From Brevinematales bacterium (lineage in GTDB: Bacteria > Spirochaetota > Brevinematia > Brevinematales > JAOACQ01), in the NCBI GenBank assembly GCA_020052515.1, contig JAGVOW010000019.1, forward strand, positions 1 through 43,820: a DNA stretch of 43,820 nt, in the 5' to 3' direction. The translations under genes and the position numbers were made by a program. Positions 32,831 to 41,578 of this stretch are shown one piece after another. Under the pieces are notes generated by a model. That model saw only the letters and a list, made by a program, of their open reading frames with translations, did not search any database and was not told the origin of the DNA. Position 1 is the stretch's first letter. Each line of letters starts with the position of its first letter.

Positions 32831-34633
32831 TTGAAAAAGATTATTTTTGGAATGATTTTGCTTTTTACTTCTGTTTTTTTTGTTTATGGGGAGAATCAGG
32901 TAAGCCGCATCGGCTCGAAGGTTTTGATTATTCCTTTGGTCAATGAAAGTGATACAAAGCAGTACGCCAATTCGCATCTGATTCAGTCGATTCTTTTTAA
33001 GTCTCTTTATTGTTTTCTGGGGGTTCTTCCATCCATTTCTGTGCCGGATGAGAAGGAACTGAAGACGATCCAGTGGGATTCCAACCGGATTGGCAAAATC
33101 GCGGAGGAAAATAAAGCGGATTTTATTCTTTTTGGCGATTACCACTTGAGCGGGAAGAAAACCAATCCAAACGCGGAGATTCATGTCAGGATATGGTCTT
33201 TCAGCAAGAAAGAAATGATTTTTGCTAAGAATTATGAGACTTCCACAGACATTGAATTGTTTGACACGGTGGATAAAATAATCGGCGAAGGAGCGGAGGG
33301 AATCCTCAATACAAAAGTGGACATCGCTTCCATTTCCTTTGGAAGTTTCAAGATCGGCGTTGAGCCGCATTATATTTATTTGAACAACAGGCTGATCGCG
33401 ATCGCTACCAATGGCCAATTTTCTTTGACTCTCCGGGTGCCCGCTGAAACAAAATACACTGTTGTTGTATCCAGGCTTTTTAATCACTCGATCGAAGAAC
33501 AGCAGAGCATTGCCCCAAAATTGCTGGAAGAAGGGTTTAATTTTATCAAAATCAACCCGATTATTTTATCCTATCTTCAACCGGTATTCAGCAGTGAGTT
33601 GACGTTAAAAGCGGGAGAAAACGCGGGTTTTTCTTATGAATCCGAAGGGCATGTTGAAATTTTTCCAATTCGCAACAGGAGATGGAATAAAAAATACTAC
33701 GCTTTTCTAAATCAAGTCCTGGTCAGTCAGGAAAGCAATGAGCTGACCTTGCCGGGAGGCGTTTTTTATGAGTACAAGCTGCTTGACAATTTTTCCAATA
33801 AAATATTCCAAAAGAATTTCTTTCTAGCTTCCGATATCGGGAAAAAATACCGCGATTCCCACATGGTTTTTCTTCCAAAGCAAAAAAATATTCTGGTTCC
33901 AAAAGAAAAGGGGATTTTGTGTGATGATAGCTCGTATCAGTTTTCGCTTGATTTGCTCTTCGGCCGCAGTTTTACCAGAAGCGGGTCTTTTTCCGGCGGG
34001 GGGATTCAGGGGAAGGCTTTTTTTTATGTCAGCCCGGTTTATGGCTCATGGAACCCAATTGGGTTTGGCATTGAATTCATAAGGCTGGGAGAAGGCTCTT
34101 ACTCTTACCTTACCTTTTTCACCAATTATGATATAAAGCCCGCGTATACCAGCCTGCGCTTGATCGGCCAGCTGTATTTCTTTGACATCGAAACTATGGC
34201 TATCAGGGGTGAGGCGGCTGTCGGTTTTGAAGGCATTGAAAGCATTATGGCGGTAAATTCAAATACCTCTATCACCAATAGAGAGTTCCGGCTTTTCTTC
34301 TCGCCCGGTTTGGGGTGTCTCTTCCAGATAACGTCTGAACTGAAATTGGACGCGTCGCTAAATCTGAACATACTTCAGGATAATTACCATGTGAATGAGC
34401 AATTTCAAGCCGCGAATTTTGACCAGGCCAGTTTCTGGCCGAAGATAGACCTGGCCGTTCTCTATCAGCCTTTTGGGCCTTTTCTGCTGGAATTAGGTGC
34501 AAAGTATTGGATGCTTCCGCGCGGGCGGATTACTGCTTCAGTGATTGATTCGGGCTCGCCGGTAAATATTATGGAACCGGCGCATTTCCTCTACTTTTAT
34601 CTTGGGTTAAAACTGCAGTTTGATACGATGTAG
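32831..34633 (+). CDS. secreted TolB-like/beta-barrel hypothetical protein
   Basis: The 600-residue protein starts at TTG with GGAGGA just upstream. A signal peptide (MKKIIFGMILLFTSVFFVYG) is followed by a TolB/FlgO-like N-terminal region (about 25-165): KVLIIPLVNESDTKQYANSH, KADFILFGDYHLSG, IHVRIWSFSKKEM. A middle domain has strands like FGSFKIGVEPHYIYLNNRLI, which resembles a PEGA fold. The last 230 residues have glycine/aromatic strands typical of an outer-membrane barrel. The gene is 15 bases after polA, probably cotranscribed. The domain assignments are from pattern only. Confidence 0.6.
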   Translation: MKKIIFGMILLFTSVFFVYGENQVSRIGSKVLIIPLVNESDTKQYANSHLIQSILFKSLYCFLGVLPSISVPDEKELKTIQWDSNRIGKIAEENKADFILFGDYHLSGKKTNPNAEIHVRIWSFSKKEMIFAKNYETSTDIELFDTVDKIIGEGAEGILNTKVDIASISFGSFKIGVEPHYIYLNNRLIAIATNGQFSLTLRVPAETKYTVVVSRLFNHSIEEQQSIAPKLLEEGFNFIKINPIILSYLQPVFSSELTLKAGENAGFSYESEGHVEIFPIRNRRWNKKYYAFLNQVLVSQESNELTLPGGVFYEYKLLDNFSNKIFQKNFFLASDIGKKYRDSHMVFLPKQKNILVPKEKGILCDDSSYQFSLDLLFGRSFTRSGSFSGGGIQGKAFFYVSPVYGSWNPIGFGIEFIRLGEGSYSYLTFFTNYDIKPAYTSLRLIGQLYFFDIETMAIRGEAAVGFEGIESIMAVNSNTSITNREFRLFFSPGLGCLFQITSELKLDASLNLNILQDNYHVNEQFQAANFDQASFWPKIDLAVLYQPFGPFLLELGAKYWMLPRGRITASVIDSGSPVNIMEPAHFLYFYLGLKLQFDTM

Positions 34634-34702
34634 TGATAACAACGAAAGAATAGGTCGAAGCAGCGGAGGAACAGCTCGTAGGAACGAAAAACGCCAAAAT
34701 TC

Positions 34703-35365
34703 TTATATAATGGCGACTTGCTGAAAAAATTCCCGGATAAGATTACTGTCTTTTATTCCCCTTTCTTTTTCCACACCGCTCGAAATGTCGATTCCATAGG
34801 GATGGATTTTTGACAGTAACGCGAGGACATTTCTGGAGTTAATACCACCGGCAAGAATTATCTTTTTATTTAAAAATTCTTTCAAATCTTTCTCTTCTAT
34901 ATTTTCCAGTTCTACTTGCCTTCCAGTTCCGCCCAATTCACGAGAATCATATTTATCAATGAGATAAGCGCTTATCAGGCCGCTATCATTTTTAAAGATT
35001 TCTTCCAGAATTCCTGGGTTCAATTTTTCTAAACGGTAAGAGAGTATGACGGGCAGTTTTGATTTTCCTTTTAATTTTTCTATGAAATCGGAGTTGTAAA
35101 GGCAGGGATCAGCCAGTAATTGAATGGTATCTAACCCGGCTTCGAAGACGATAGAAAGTATTTCATCCATATTCTGACGCACAAAAACACCGGTTTTGTT
35201 AACAAAAGGAGGAAGTTTTGAGGTAATTTGCCCGGCCTTTAATGGAGTTATGTCGCGCGGGCTTTTTTCGTAAAACACAAAGCCCAGCGCGTCCGCGCCG
35301 CATTCCACGGCTGTCAGCGCGGACTCGAGTTCCGTTATCCCGCAGATTTTTATTCTCAAACGCAT
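34703..35365 (-). CDS. trpF: phosphoribosylanthranilate isomerase
   Basis: The third step of tryptophan biosynthesis, a TIM-barrel isomerase. Motifs: RIKICGITELESA (catalytic Cys), GADALGFVFYEKSPR, IQLLADP, and IILAGGINSRNV followed by PYGIDISSGVEKERGIKD, which carries the catalytic Asp and the phosphate site. 220 residues is typical. I take ATG at 35365, with AAGGAG 6 bases upstream. A longer frame from 35386 would overlap aroE but lacks a good site. The usual QLHG is replaced by QLLA. No other trp gene is in the window. Confidence 0.9.
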   Translation of the reverse strand: MRLRIKICGITELESALTAVECGADALGFVFYEKSPRDITPLKAGQITSKLPPFVNKTGVFVRQNMDEILSIVFEAGLDTIQLLADPCLYNSDFIEKLKGKSKLPVILSYRLEKLNPGILEEIFKNDSGLISAYLIDKYDSRELGGTGRQVELENIEEKDLKEFLNKKIILAGGINSRNVLALLSKIHPYGIDISSGVEKERGIKDSNLIREFFQQVAII

Positions 35366-35382
35366 TTTTGGCTCCTTAGAAC

Positions 35383-36261
35383 TCACCCCCCAGCCTGTAA
35401 AAGAGAGGGGGCTGGGGGGCTTTTCTTTAGCGCCTTCCGCATTACTTCAACAGGGGCTTTTTCTTCCGTCCAGATTTCAAATTGTTGTATGCCTTGATGC
35501 AGAAGCATTTCTATTCCACTGATGGCAACACACTTTTTGTCCTTCGCTCTTTTTAAAAACAATGTCTCTGCTGGATTGTAAATCAAATCCATCGCAATTC
35601 TGTTTTCAGGCATGCTTTCCAGGTCAAGCGGGGAAGAATTCACATCGGGTTTCATTCCAATCGGCGTAGTATTTACGACAATGTCTATTTTGTCTTTCCA
35701 GATTTTCCAGATAGAGATGTCAGCGGTTTCAATCTGGGATGTATCAAGGCCGGGAAATTTTTGAAGCAGGTTGTTTTTTATTTCTTCCCGGGAAGAAGCG
35801 TTTCTAGCAAGGATAATTAGTTTTTTCGGCCTGGCGTAATAAAACAAAGCAAAACATGCCGCCCTCGCGCTTCCGCCGGAGCCGATTACAGCGATTGTTT
35901 TTTCATCCACAATTGTTTCTAATGAAAGAGAATGGTAGAATCCATAGGCGTCAGTGTTTGCCCCAGCCAGCTTGCCGTTATTATTAACAATTGTATTGAC
36001 CGATCCGATCATTCCAGCGATATCGGAAACTTCATCCAAAAAAGGAATAATAGCTACTTTGTGAGGAATAGTAACACTCGCGCCGCTGATTCCCAGTGCC
36101 TTTATGCCGGCAATGGCATTCCGCAGGTCGCTTACTTCAAAAGCGGTGTACACCGCGTTTATTCCCAGTTTTTGGAACGCGGCGTTATGGATAGCGGGTG
36201 AGAAAGAATGTTTGATAGGATTACCAATAATACAATAAAGCTTTGTGGCTGCGTCTATCAT
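35383..36261 (-). CDS. aroE: shikimate dehydrogenase
   Basis: It reduces 3-dehydroshikimate with NADPH. Visible are KHSFSPAIHNAAF (substrate serines), ASVTIPHKVAI (catalytic Lys), NTDAYGF (catalytic Asp), the Rossmann loop VIGSGGSARAA, and VNTTPIGM. At 292 residues it is slightly long. The last 11 or so residues (PPAPSLLQAGG) are read from a G/C-rich hairpin repeat and replace the expected end. Its ATG overlaps the rpiB stop by 4 bases. trpF starts 17 bases after the stop. Confidence 0.95.
   Translation of the reverse strand: MIDAATKLYCIIGNPIKHSFSPAIHNAAFQKLGINAVYTAFEVSDLRNAIAGIKALGISGASVTIPHKVAIIPFLDEVSDIAGMIGSVNTIVNNNGKLAGANTDAYGFYHSLSLETIVDEKTIAVIGSGGSARAACFALFYYARPKKLIILARNASSREEIKNNLLQKFPGLDTSQIETADISIWKIWKDKIDIVVNTTPIGMKPDVNSSPLDLESMPENRIAMDLIYNPAETLFLKRAKDKKCVAISGIEMLLHQGIQQFEIWTEEKAPVEVMRKALKKSPPAPSLLQAGG
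35386..35419. repeat. hairpin repeat forming the 3' end of aroE
   Basis: CCCCCCAGCC (35386-35395) and GGCTGGGGGG (35410-35419) are perfect complements around a 14-nt loop. CTCA on the left makes CTCACCCCCC, as at 29874. It lies within the final codons of aroE and just before the trpF ribosome site. Confidence 0.8.
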
Positions 36262-36707
36262 CGGGATTCCTCTTTTTCGATTAGAGCAATTTTATCCAGG
36301 CGCGTTTGATGCCGCCCGCCTTCGTATTCGGTGGAAAACCAGATGTCAAGATAACGGGAAATGTCATCCATTGTTCTTCTTCGCCCCGGCAGGACAAGCA
36401 CATTGGCATTGTTGTGCCTTCTGGAATATTCCGCTGTGTATTCATCCATGCAAAGAGCGGCCCGAATGCCTTTAATCTTATTGGCCACGATGGAAGCGCC
36501 GACTCCGGAACCGCAGAGCACAACAGCCCTCCCGGATTCTCCTTTTGAGACAGACCTCGCGGCTAGCTTTATCGTATCGGGATAATCCATGCTTTGGGCA
36601 GAATCGGCGCCAAAATCCAGAATCTCAAATCCTTTCTTTTCGAGATAGGCCTTAATCTGTTCCTTGAGATCAAACGCGGCATGGTCTGATGCTATCGCGA
36701 CTTTCAT
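36258..36707 (-). CDS. rpiB: ribose-5-phosphate isomerase B
   Basis: 149 residues of the RpiB/LacA/LacB family, which interconverts ribose-5-phosphate and ribulose-5-phosphate. Seen are SDHAAFDLKEQI, the YPDTI segment, the catalytic Cys in VVLCGSGVGASIVANK, and EYSRRHNNANVLVLPGR, where the His and Asn act. This is a full-length, ordinary enzyme. It overlaps aroE by 4 bases and lies 16 bases after a lipoprotein gene, all leftward. Confidence 0.94.
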   Translation of the reverse strand: MKVAIASDHAAFDLKEQIKAYLEKKGFEILDFGADSAQSMDYPDTIKLAARSVSKGESGRAVVLCGSGVGASIVANKIKGIRAALCMDEYTAEYSRRHNNANVLVLPGRRRTMDDISRYLDIWFSTEYEGGRHQTRLDKIALIEKEESR

Positions 36708-36723
36708 AACTTTACTTCCTTAA

Positions 36724-37545
36724 TTAAAGCTCTTCAGAGGAAGCTTCGGAACTTGCTGTATTGGAGGAATCGTCTGGGTATTCTATTTCCGGGAAAGAAG
36801 AAGGAATAACCGTATTGGTAAACTCTTCTATCATCCTCTGGGCCGCCGGATCAGCGATCGGGTACTTAGAGAGCATCTCCTGCAGATTCTTTACTTCCAC
36901 GTTCATGGTGTCGGCAAAGACTTTGTCTTTATTGACATTGGTGCTGGAATCGAAAGTCCTTTTAGCGTCGTTATATTTGTAGGTAGAAAGCTGTAATGCA
37001 ATAGTCAAAAGAATGTCAGCCTCATTAGTTGAGATATCCCCAATAGATGCGAAAACATTGTTGTAGAGAGGGGTGCGCAGATTCGCTTTTGCCGGAAGGT
37101 AATATTGTGCGCCTGCTGAGTAGGGCTTAATATAAGCCCAGGTATTGTCTTTCATTTCTAAGATGTAAACCAATACGGGCGGTTCTACAGCCTGTTTTGA
37201 TTTAGCGATATCACTGGGCGTGTCCCGGACGATAGAGGAATTCAAAATAACGCCTCTGGATAAGGGGTTTTTGACTATGCTTTCTTCATCTACCCACCCA
37301 TTGACTGCCAGAAGAGGATGCTTTACCAGTAGCTTCACCTGGATCTGGTTTGCCGAATTTGTGTTTGTCGTAGATTTATTGAGATAAAGAAGTTTGTCGC
37401 CCCAATTCAAATAAGTAACAGTCCCGCCATTTTCCGCTTTGAAAGCAACATTGTGATTTTTAGGATAAAATAAGGCCCCGGAATTCATCCCGCAGGAAAC
37501 AAGAAAAAAGAACGCTGTTAAAACTGCTAATCCTAATTTTGACAT
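36724..37545 (-). CDS. putative lipoprotein with SH3-like region
   Basis: The 273-residue protein has a signal peptide ending LVSC, so Cys18 is probably lipidated. Residues around 30-140 contain short strands (GGTVTYLNWGDKLLYLN, NGWVDEESIV, GVILNSSIVRDTPS) that look like SH3-type repeats as found in cell-wall or surface lipoproteins. The end is acidic and serine-rich. No named family was recognised. Its place before rpiB and aroE is probably operon convenience. Confidence 0.55.
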   Translation of the reverse strand: MSKLGLAVLTAFFFLVSCGMNSGALFYPKNHNVAFKAENGGTVTYLNWGDKLLYLNKSTTNTNSANQIQVKLLVKHPLLAVNGWVDEESIVKNPLSRGVILNSSIVRDTPSDIAKSKQAVEPPVLVYILEMKDNTWAYIKPYSAGAQYYLPAKANLRTPLYNNVFASIGDISTNEADILLTIALQLSTYKYNDAKRTFDSSTNVNKDKVFADTMNVEVKNLQEMLSKYPIADPAAQRMIEEFTNTVIPSSFPEIEYPDDSSNTASSEASSEEL

Positions 37546-37611
37546 ATTTTGCCTCCCGAATTATTGATAAATTATAAATAAAAATGACTTTATTGTAAAG
37601 TAAAAGAGCTT

Positions 37612-38070
37612 TTATTTCAGGGAGTCAATCGCTTTTTTCGCGATAGAGTAGGAAAAACCGTTTCTTGATAAGAAGGAAACTTGCTTTTCTGTGTCTATCT
37701 CATTGAGCCTATTACGAAATTTCTTGTTTAAGAGGCTTCCCGCTCTGGTTATCTCTTCTTCTTCGGTATAACCAGTTTCCATAAGGCTTTCTATGATCTC
37801 TGAAGCGACTCCTTTGCTTCTTAATTCGCTTTTTACCCTTGTTTTGCCCAAATTTTTATGGTTGGAGCGTTCCTCTATCCACATCTTCGCGAAAGCTTCA
37901 TCGTCTAAAAGGCCTTCCTCTATCAAAGAAGAAATAATCTCTTCAACCACAACTGTTGAAAAGCCTTTTTCTTTTAAACTTTCCCTTACTTCTTTTATGC
38001 TTCTCGGGCGGTACCCGATGAACCGCCTGGCGGAAGCGAGCGCTTTTTCGGATTCATTAGAACAATTCAT
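37612..38070 (-). CDS. recX: RecX regulatory protein
   Basis: 152 residues with the three-helix RecX repeats: ASARRFIGYRPRSIKEVRESL, then LIEEGLLDDEAFAKMWIEER, then the KTRVKSELRSKGV segment. RecX limits RecA filament growth. The start overlaps the rnhC end by 14 bases. recA itself is not in the window. Confidence 0.88.
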   Translation of the reverse strand: MNCSNESEKALASARRFIGYRPRSIKEVRESLKEKGFSTVVVEEIISSLIEEGLLDDEAFAKMWIEERSNHKNLGKTRVKSELRSKGVASEIIESLMETGYTEEEEITRAGSLLNKKFRNRLNEIDTEKQVSFLSRNGFSYSIAKKAIDSLK

Positions 38071-38914
38071 TTTTAAAACTCTCTTTGAAATGGCTTTTGG
38101 CGATGGCCTGGAATTCTTCCGGTTTGAGGCTTGTCTTCAGGCGCGAAAAAAGTTCGCCCGACTCTCTGCCGGAACCCTTCGGCAATGAAAGGCGCTTGCT
38201 TTTTTCTATTTCAGGAAACCATTGGATGAAATAAAAGCGCGCGATAATAGAAGCGGCCGCTACCGACAGATTTGCCTCCCCCTTTTCAATAATGAGCATC
38301 TCTTTAGGAGAAGCTTTTCTGATTTCCTTGTTCTGACTCTCAGATTGGGAAAATTTGTCCAGGATAATTTTGTCATAGGAATCTAAATCAAACCGGGCAA
38401 TGAGATTTTTATATTCGCTTACCATCAGTAAATTCAAATTGGTGAGGCGGGCATAAAGTGGATTGTAATCTTCGGGTAGAATGATTCTTACTTTGAAAAG
38501 GATTTTATCTTTGAGTCCATTAAAAATTTTTTGTATTTGAGAGTCACTCAGTTTTTTTGAGTCCACTACGCCCAAATCCTTAATTTGCTGAAAGTTTTCA
38601 GGCGTTACAATAGCGCCAGCCAGAACCAGCGGCCCAAAGTAGTCGCCCTTCCCGGACTCATCCAGGCCCAGAATCGACACAGAAGGATTCGCGGTGTTTT
38701 CTTCTGCTCCTGGAAACCAGGCGAGTGATTCTTTGACTGAGCTTTCACTGCCCTGAAAAAGCAACGTGCCTTTTTCATAGAAAATGATAGAGAGGCCGTT
38801 TTTACTCGCCCTCCAGAAGGCATGCTGGTGAGAAGAGAAGGTAAAGCCTTTGCTCGAAAGGAGTTGTTTTACAGAGTCTTTCTGGCCTTGTTTTAAAATA
38901 AGCTTGTAGTTCAT
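38057..38914 (-). CDS. rnhC: ribonuclease HIII
   Basis: It cleaves RNA in RNA-DNA hybrids. The N-terminal 80 residues form a TBP-like substrate-binding domain. The catalytic domain starts with GLDESGKGDYFGPLVLAG, where the Asp-Glu pair and GKGDYFG distinguish HIII from HII. Later conserved parts are VDSKKLSD, ILDKFSQSE and AAASIIARFYFIQW. I chose ATG at 38914, with AAAGGAC upstream. A TTG at 38947 would only extend into the upstream gene. Length is about 285. Confidence 0.93.
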   Translation of the reverse strand: MNYKLILKQGQKDSVKQLLSSKGFTFSSHQHAFWRASKNGLSIIFYEKGTLLFQGSESSVKESLAWFPGAEENTANPSVSILGLDESGKGDYFGPLVLAGAIVTPENFQQIKDLGVVDSKKLSDSQIQKIFNGLKDKILFKVRIILPEDYNPLYARLTNLNLLMVSEYKNLIARFDLDSYDKIILDKFSQSESQNKEIRKASPKEMLIIEKGEANLSVAAASIIARFYFIQWFPEIEKSKRLSLPKGSGRESGELFSRLKTSLKPEEFQAIAKSHFKESFKNELF

Positions 38915-38927
38915 AATAAAGTCCTTT

Positions 38928-41378
38928 TTATTTCCCGTTCTGTACAATCTGTTTCTGAATATCCTCGTACTGGTTGCCGAGATAGACTTTTCCTTGATAA
39001 ATAGCCGCTATCTTCGCGAGCTGTGGAATCCCCATGGCCGTGGATTCCAGGAATATTGGCTCTAAATAGAGAATTTTATCCCCGATGGGGAAGAATTTCA
39101 CATTTCCGCGGAATGTTTTAGCGCCCTTCTGCCCCCACAGGGTAAAAAGGCTGGACATGGTTTCATCCTGATTGATTTTTGCTTCTACCTGCATTGGCCC
39201 AAGGGCTGTAGATGGATTTTCCGGATAATGGAGCGCAAGCTTCAGGCCCTCATCGTAATAGCCGGAAACCCAGCCGGCCAGGTTTTCCCTCCCTCTGGGG
39301 GAAAAAGGCTCTGTGACACAGAATTGGGGCTTTGCCGAATTACTCTCAAGGACTGAAAAAGACTGCAGGACATAGTAAGGCTCAAAATTGGTGGTTTTTT
39401 CGCCGTAGATTTGCTTTGGGATTTCCCAGACATCCTCACTGTTGTAGAAACTGTCAGCGTTTTCGACATGGTACTTGCACAGCACTTCGGATTGTATTTT
39501 TAAGAGCACATAGGGGTAGCGGAAATGTTCTTTTAAATCGGATGGGATTTTTTTGCGGAAAAGTTTTGGGAAAAGAATCTCATAAGAACGTGCAATCGGG
39601 TCTTCTGGATCAATGAGATAATACTCGACATCTCCCGAATAAGCGTCGACGGACACTTTGACAGAGTTTCGTATGAAGTTCCATTTGCCGTATGGAGTGT
39701 CATACTTTTCCGCTAAAGGGAAACGCTCCGAAGCGGTGTAAGCGTCTATCAGCCAGAAAATTTTTCCATTGAGAATAACGGGGTAGGGATCGGTATCGTA
39801 AATGAAATAGGGAAAAATACTTCTTACTCTTTCCAGAATCTGCCGCCGGTAAATAATGCGGGAATCTTTTGTGAGATAGCGGCTGAATAAGATATTTTTC
39901 TCTTTCATGAGCAGAGTGAATAATAGTTTCTGGAAGAAGCCGTTCAATTTAATCCCTTTTTCAAGACGGTAGCTGGTGGTGATCCGGTTGGTAGCGGAGG
40001 TGTATTCAAATTCCTCAGCGGAAGTGCGCACAATAATGTAATTACTAGTCAGCTCGCCAAAGTAAATCTGCGGTTGGGTAATAGAAAAATTGGAGTAAGC
40101 GCTTTTTTCTTCAAGGTCATAGAGCCAGAACAGAGGGCCTCCTTCCCTGTCCGCCTGGTGTGATGGGGACAATACCGCTCCATACCCATGCGTGTAGCGC
40201 AGGTGAAGATTGTCCCAATTGAGCGAATCGGACGGCAAAGAGAGGACATTCAATTCCCGCGCTGACAATACCACCTGATTGAGCGCCTTGCCATTGGTAA
40301 CGCGGTAAACATCCACATCCGCGTCCACAAAGTCAAAATAGGTCTTGATGCTTTGAATCTGGTTGATCACCTTAAGGTAGGGGTCGGTATCCCAGAGCCG
40401 CAGGGAATTAAACCCCGATTCTAAAGCGTTTTCCAGATTGTCATAGTTTTGATAATAGGCGGGTGTGAATCCCAGGCCGAAGGCGTTTCGTGTGGACTCG
40501 ATGCGGTACTTTGAAAACTTCTTCTGCACCATCAGCTCATTGGGCTTTACATAAAAATTGTTGAGCAGAGGAGGATAAGCAAATTGTAGAATGAAATAGA
40601 AAAAAACCAAAAAGGAAGCATAAAGAAAAACTTTTCCGATAGGCAGCCCTTCGAATGAATGAAATAAAAGAACGGTAAAAAAGAGCAATAACAGTGCTAT
40701 CCAGATGAGTGAGCCCACGAAATTGCCGTAAAAGGCGGAGAAATCCACTCCCAGACGGGCATGTGGCTGCCGGACAAACATTTCCATGGCGTTACTCAAA
40801 AAAAAGAGGAAAAAATGGATGAATGAAAGTATAAGGAAAACAATCTGCGAAAAGGCCAGCTTCAGTTTGCCGTTCTGAAACATTTTTTTGTCTTTATGAA
40901 ACAGTACAGCGTCTAATATCAATAAAAGCAAAAAGAACAGCGCGAGCATGCCGAAAAGATTTTGAAGGAGCGGCAGGGCGGACTGGTAAAAGTAGGCGTC
41001 AATGTGAAAGACCGGGTCTTTGTAGCCGGAAAATATCCCAAAAGGGTAAAGCAGCAAAAGCTTCCAGTTCAAAAGCCCATTTATTCCGAAAGCAATCGAG
41101 ATGAGCCAGGCCAACAGAAACAAGAGCCAATTCTTATGGGCCTGACGGATGAGAACGAACCAGAAGTAGAAAAGAAGCAATGAGAAAGCAAAAGGCAGAA
41201 GAAAAGCGGCGCATTTCAGCAGGATCAGCCGGTATAAAATGCTTGAAAACCCTATATTTCTCAGCCACATCCAGTCGGTCAATGTTTTAACAAAAAAGTT
41301 GTTGAAAACGAGTCCCAGGACAAAAAGCGCCAGAAGAGAGAACAATAGAATAAAAATAAACTTTAGAAATTTCTTCAT
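38928..41378 (-). CDS. UPF0182 membrane protein
   Basis: 816 residues. The first 280 carry about seven membrane helices (such as FIFILLFSLLALFVLGLVFN). The remaining 530 form a large exterior domain with motifs typical of UPF0182, including YTHGYGAVLSP, PQIYFGE, RLEKGIKLNGFFQKLLF, PYFIYDTDPYPVI and WLIDAYTASERFPLAEKYDT. The family is widespread (Actinobacteria, cyanobacteria, some spirochaetes) with no known activity. RNase HIII follows after 13 bases. Confidence 0.9.
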   Translation of the reverse strand: MKKFLKFIFILLFSLLALFVLGLVFNNFFVKTLTDWMWLRNIGFSSILYRLILLKCAAFLLPFAFSLLLFYFWFVLIRQAHKNWLLFLLAWLISIAFGINGLLNWKLLLLYPFGIFSGYKDPVFHIDAYFYQSALPLLQNLFGMLALFFLLLLILDAVLFHKDKKMFQNGKLKLAFSQIVFLILSFIHFFLFFLSNAMEMFVRQPHARLGVDFSAFYGNFVGSLIWIALLLLFFTVLLFHSFEGLPIGKVFLYASFLVFFYFILQFAYPPLLNNFYVKPNELMVQKKFSKYRIESTRNAFGLGFTPAYYQNYDNLENALESGFNSLRLWDTDPYLKVINQIQSIKTYFDFVDADVDVYRVTNGKALNQVVLSARELNVLSLPSDSLNWDNLHLRYTHGYGAVLSPSHQADREGGPLFWLYDLEEKSAYSNFSITQPQIYFGELTSNYIIVRTSAEEFEYTSATNRITTSYRLEKGIKLNGFFQKLLFTLLMKEKNILFSRYLTKDSRIIYRRQILERVRSIFPYFIYDTDPYPVILNGKIFWLIDAYTASERFPLAEKYDTPYGKWNFIRNSVKVSVDAYSGDVEYYLIDPEDPIARSYEILFPKLFRKKIPSDLKEHFRYPYVLLKIQSEVLCKYHVENADSFYNSEDVWEIPKQIYGEKTTNFEPYYVLQSFSVLESNSAKPQFCVTEPFSPRGRENLAGWVSGYYDEGLKLALHYPENPSTALGPMQVEAKINQDETMSSLFTLWGQKGAKTFRGNVKFFPIGDKILYLEPIFLESTAMGIPQLAKIAAIYQGKVYLGNQYEDIQKQIVQNGK

Positions 41379-41396
41379 GTTTTATCCTTCCTCTGG

Positions 41397-41428
41397 GCAT
41401 AGGCGCGGTTAATTAACCGCGCCTATGC
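41397..41428. repeat. 32-bp perfect palindrome (GCGCGGT family, copy 2)
   Basis: GCATAGGCGCGGTTAA is followed by its exact reverse complement. The core is the same as copy 1 at 6089-6132, but the central pair is T-A instead of G-C, changed on both arms. It lies just upstream of the UPF0182 start, between it and dacB. Confidence 0.9.
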
Positions 41429-41578
41429 TTTACACTATTATTATATAATCTTCCCGCATAAAAAAGCAAAAAAAGAAGGGCATGGCTTACCTCACATTTC
41501 CCCTGGCGAGAGATGCGAAGATACTTAGGCAGAAAGCCGCGAAGATCTATAGGGCAAAATAATTAAGAGAGACAGTCT

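Noticed and set aside
32801-33487. 228-residue frame antisense to the TolB-like gene
   Set aside because: No family resemblance, and the opposite frame has a signal peptide and ribosome site.
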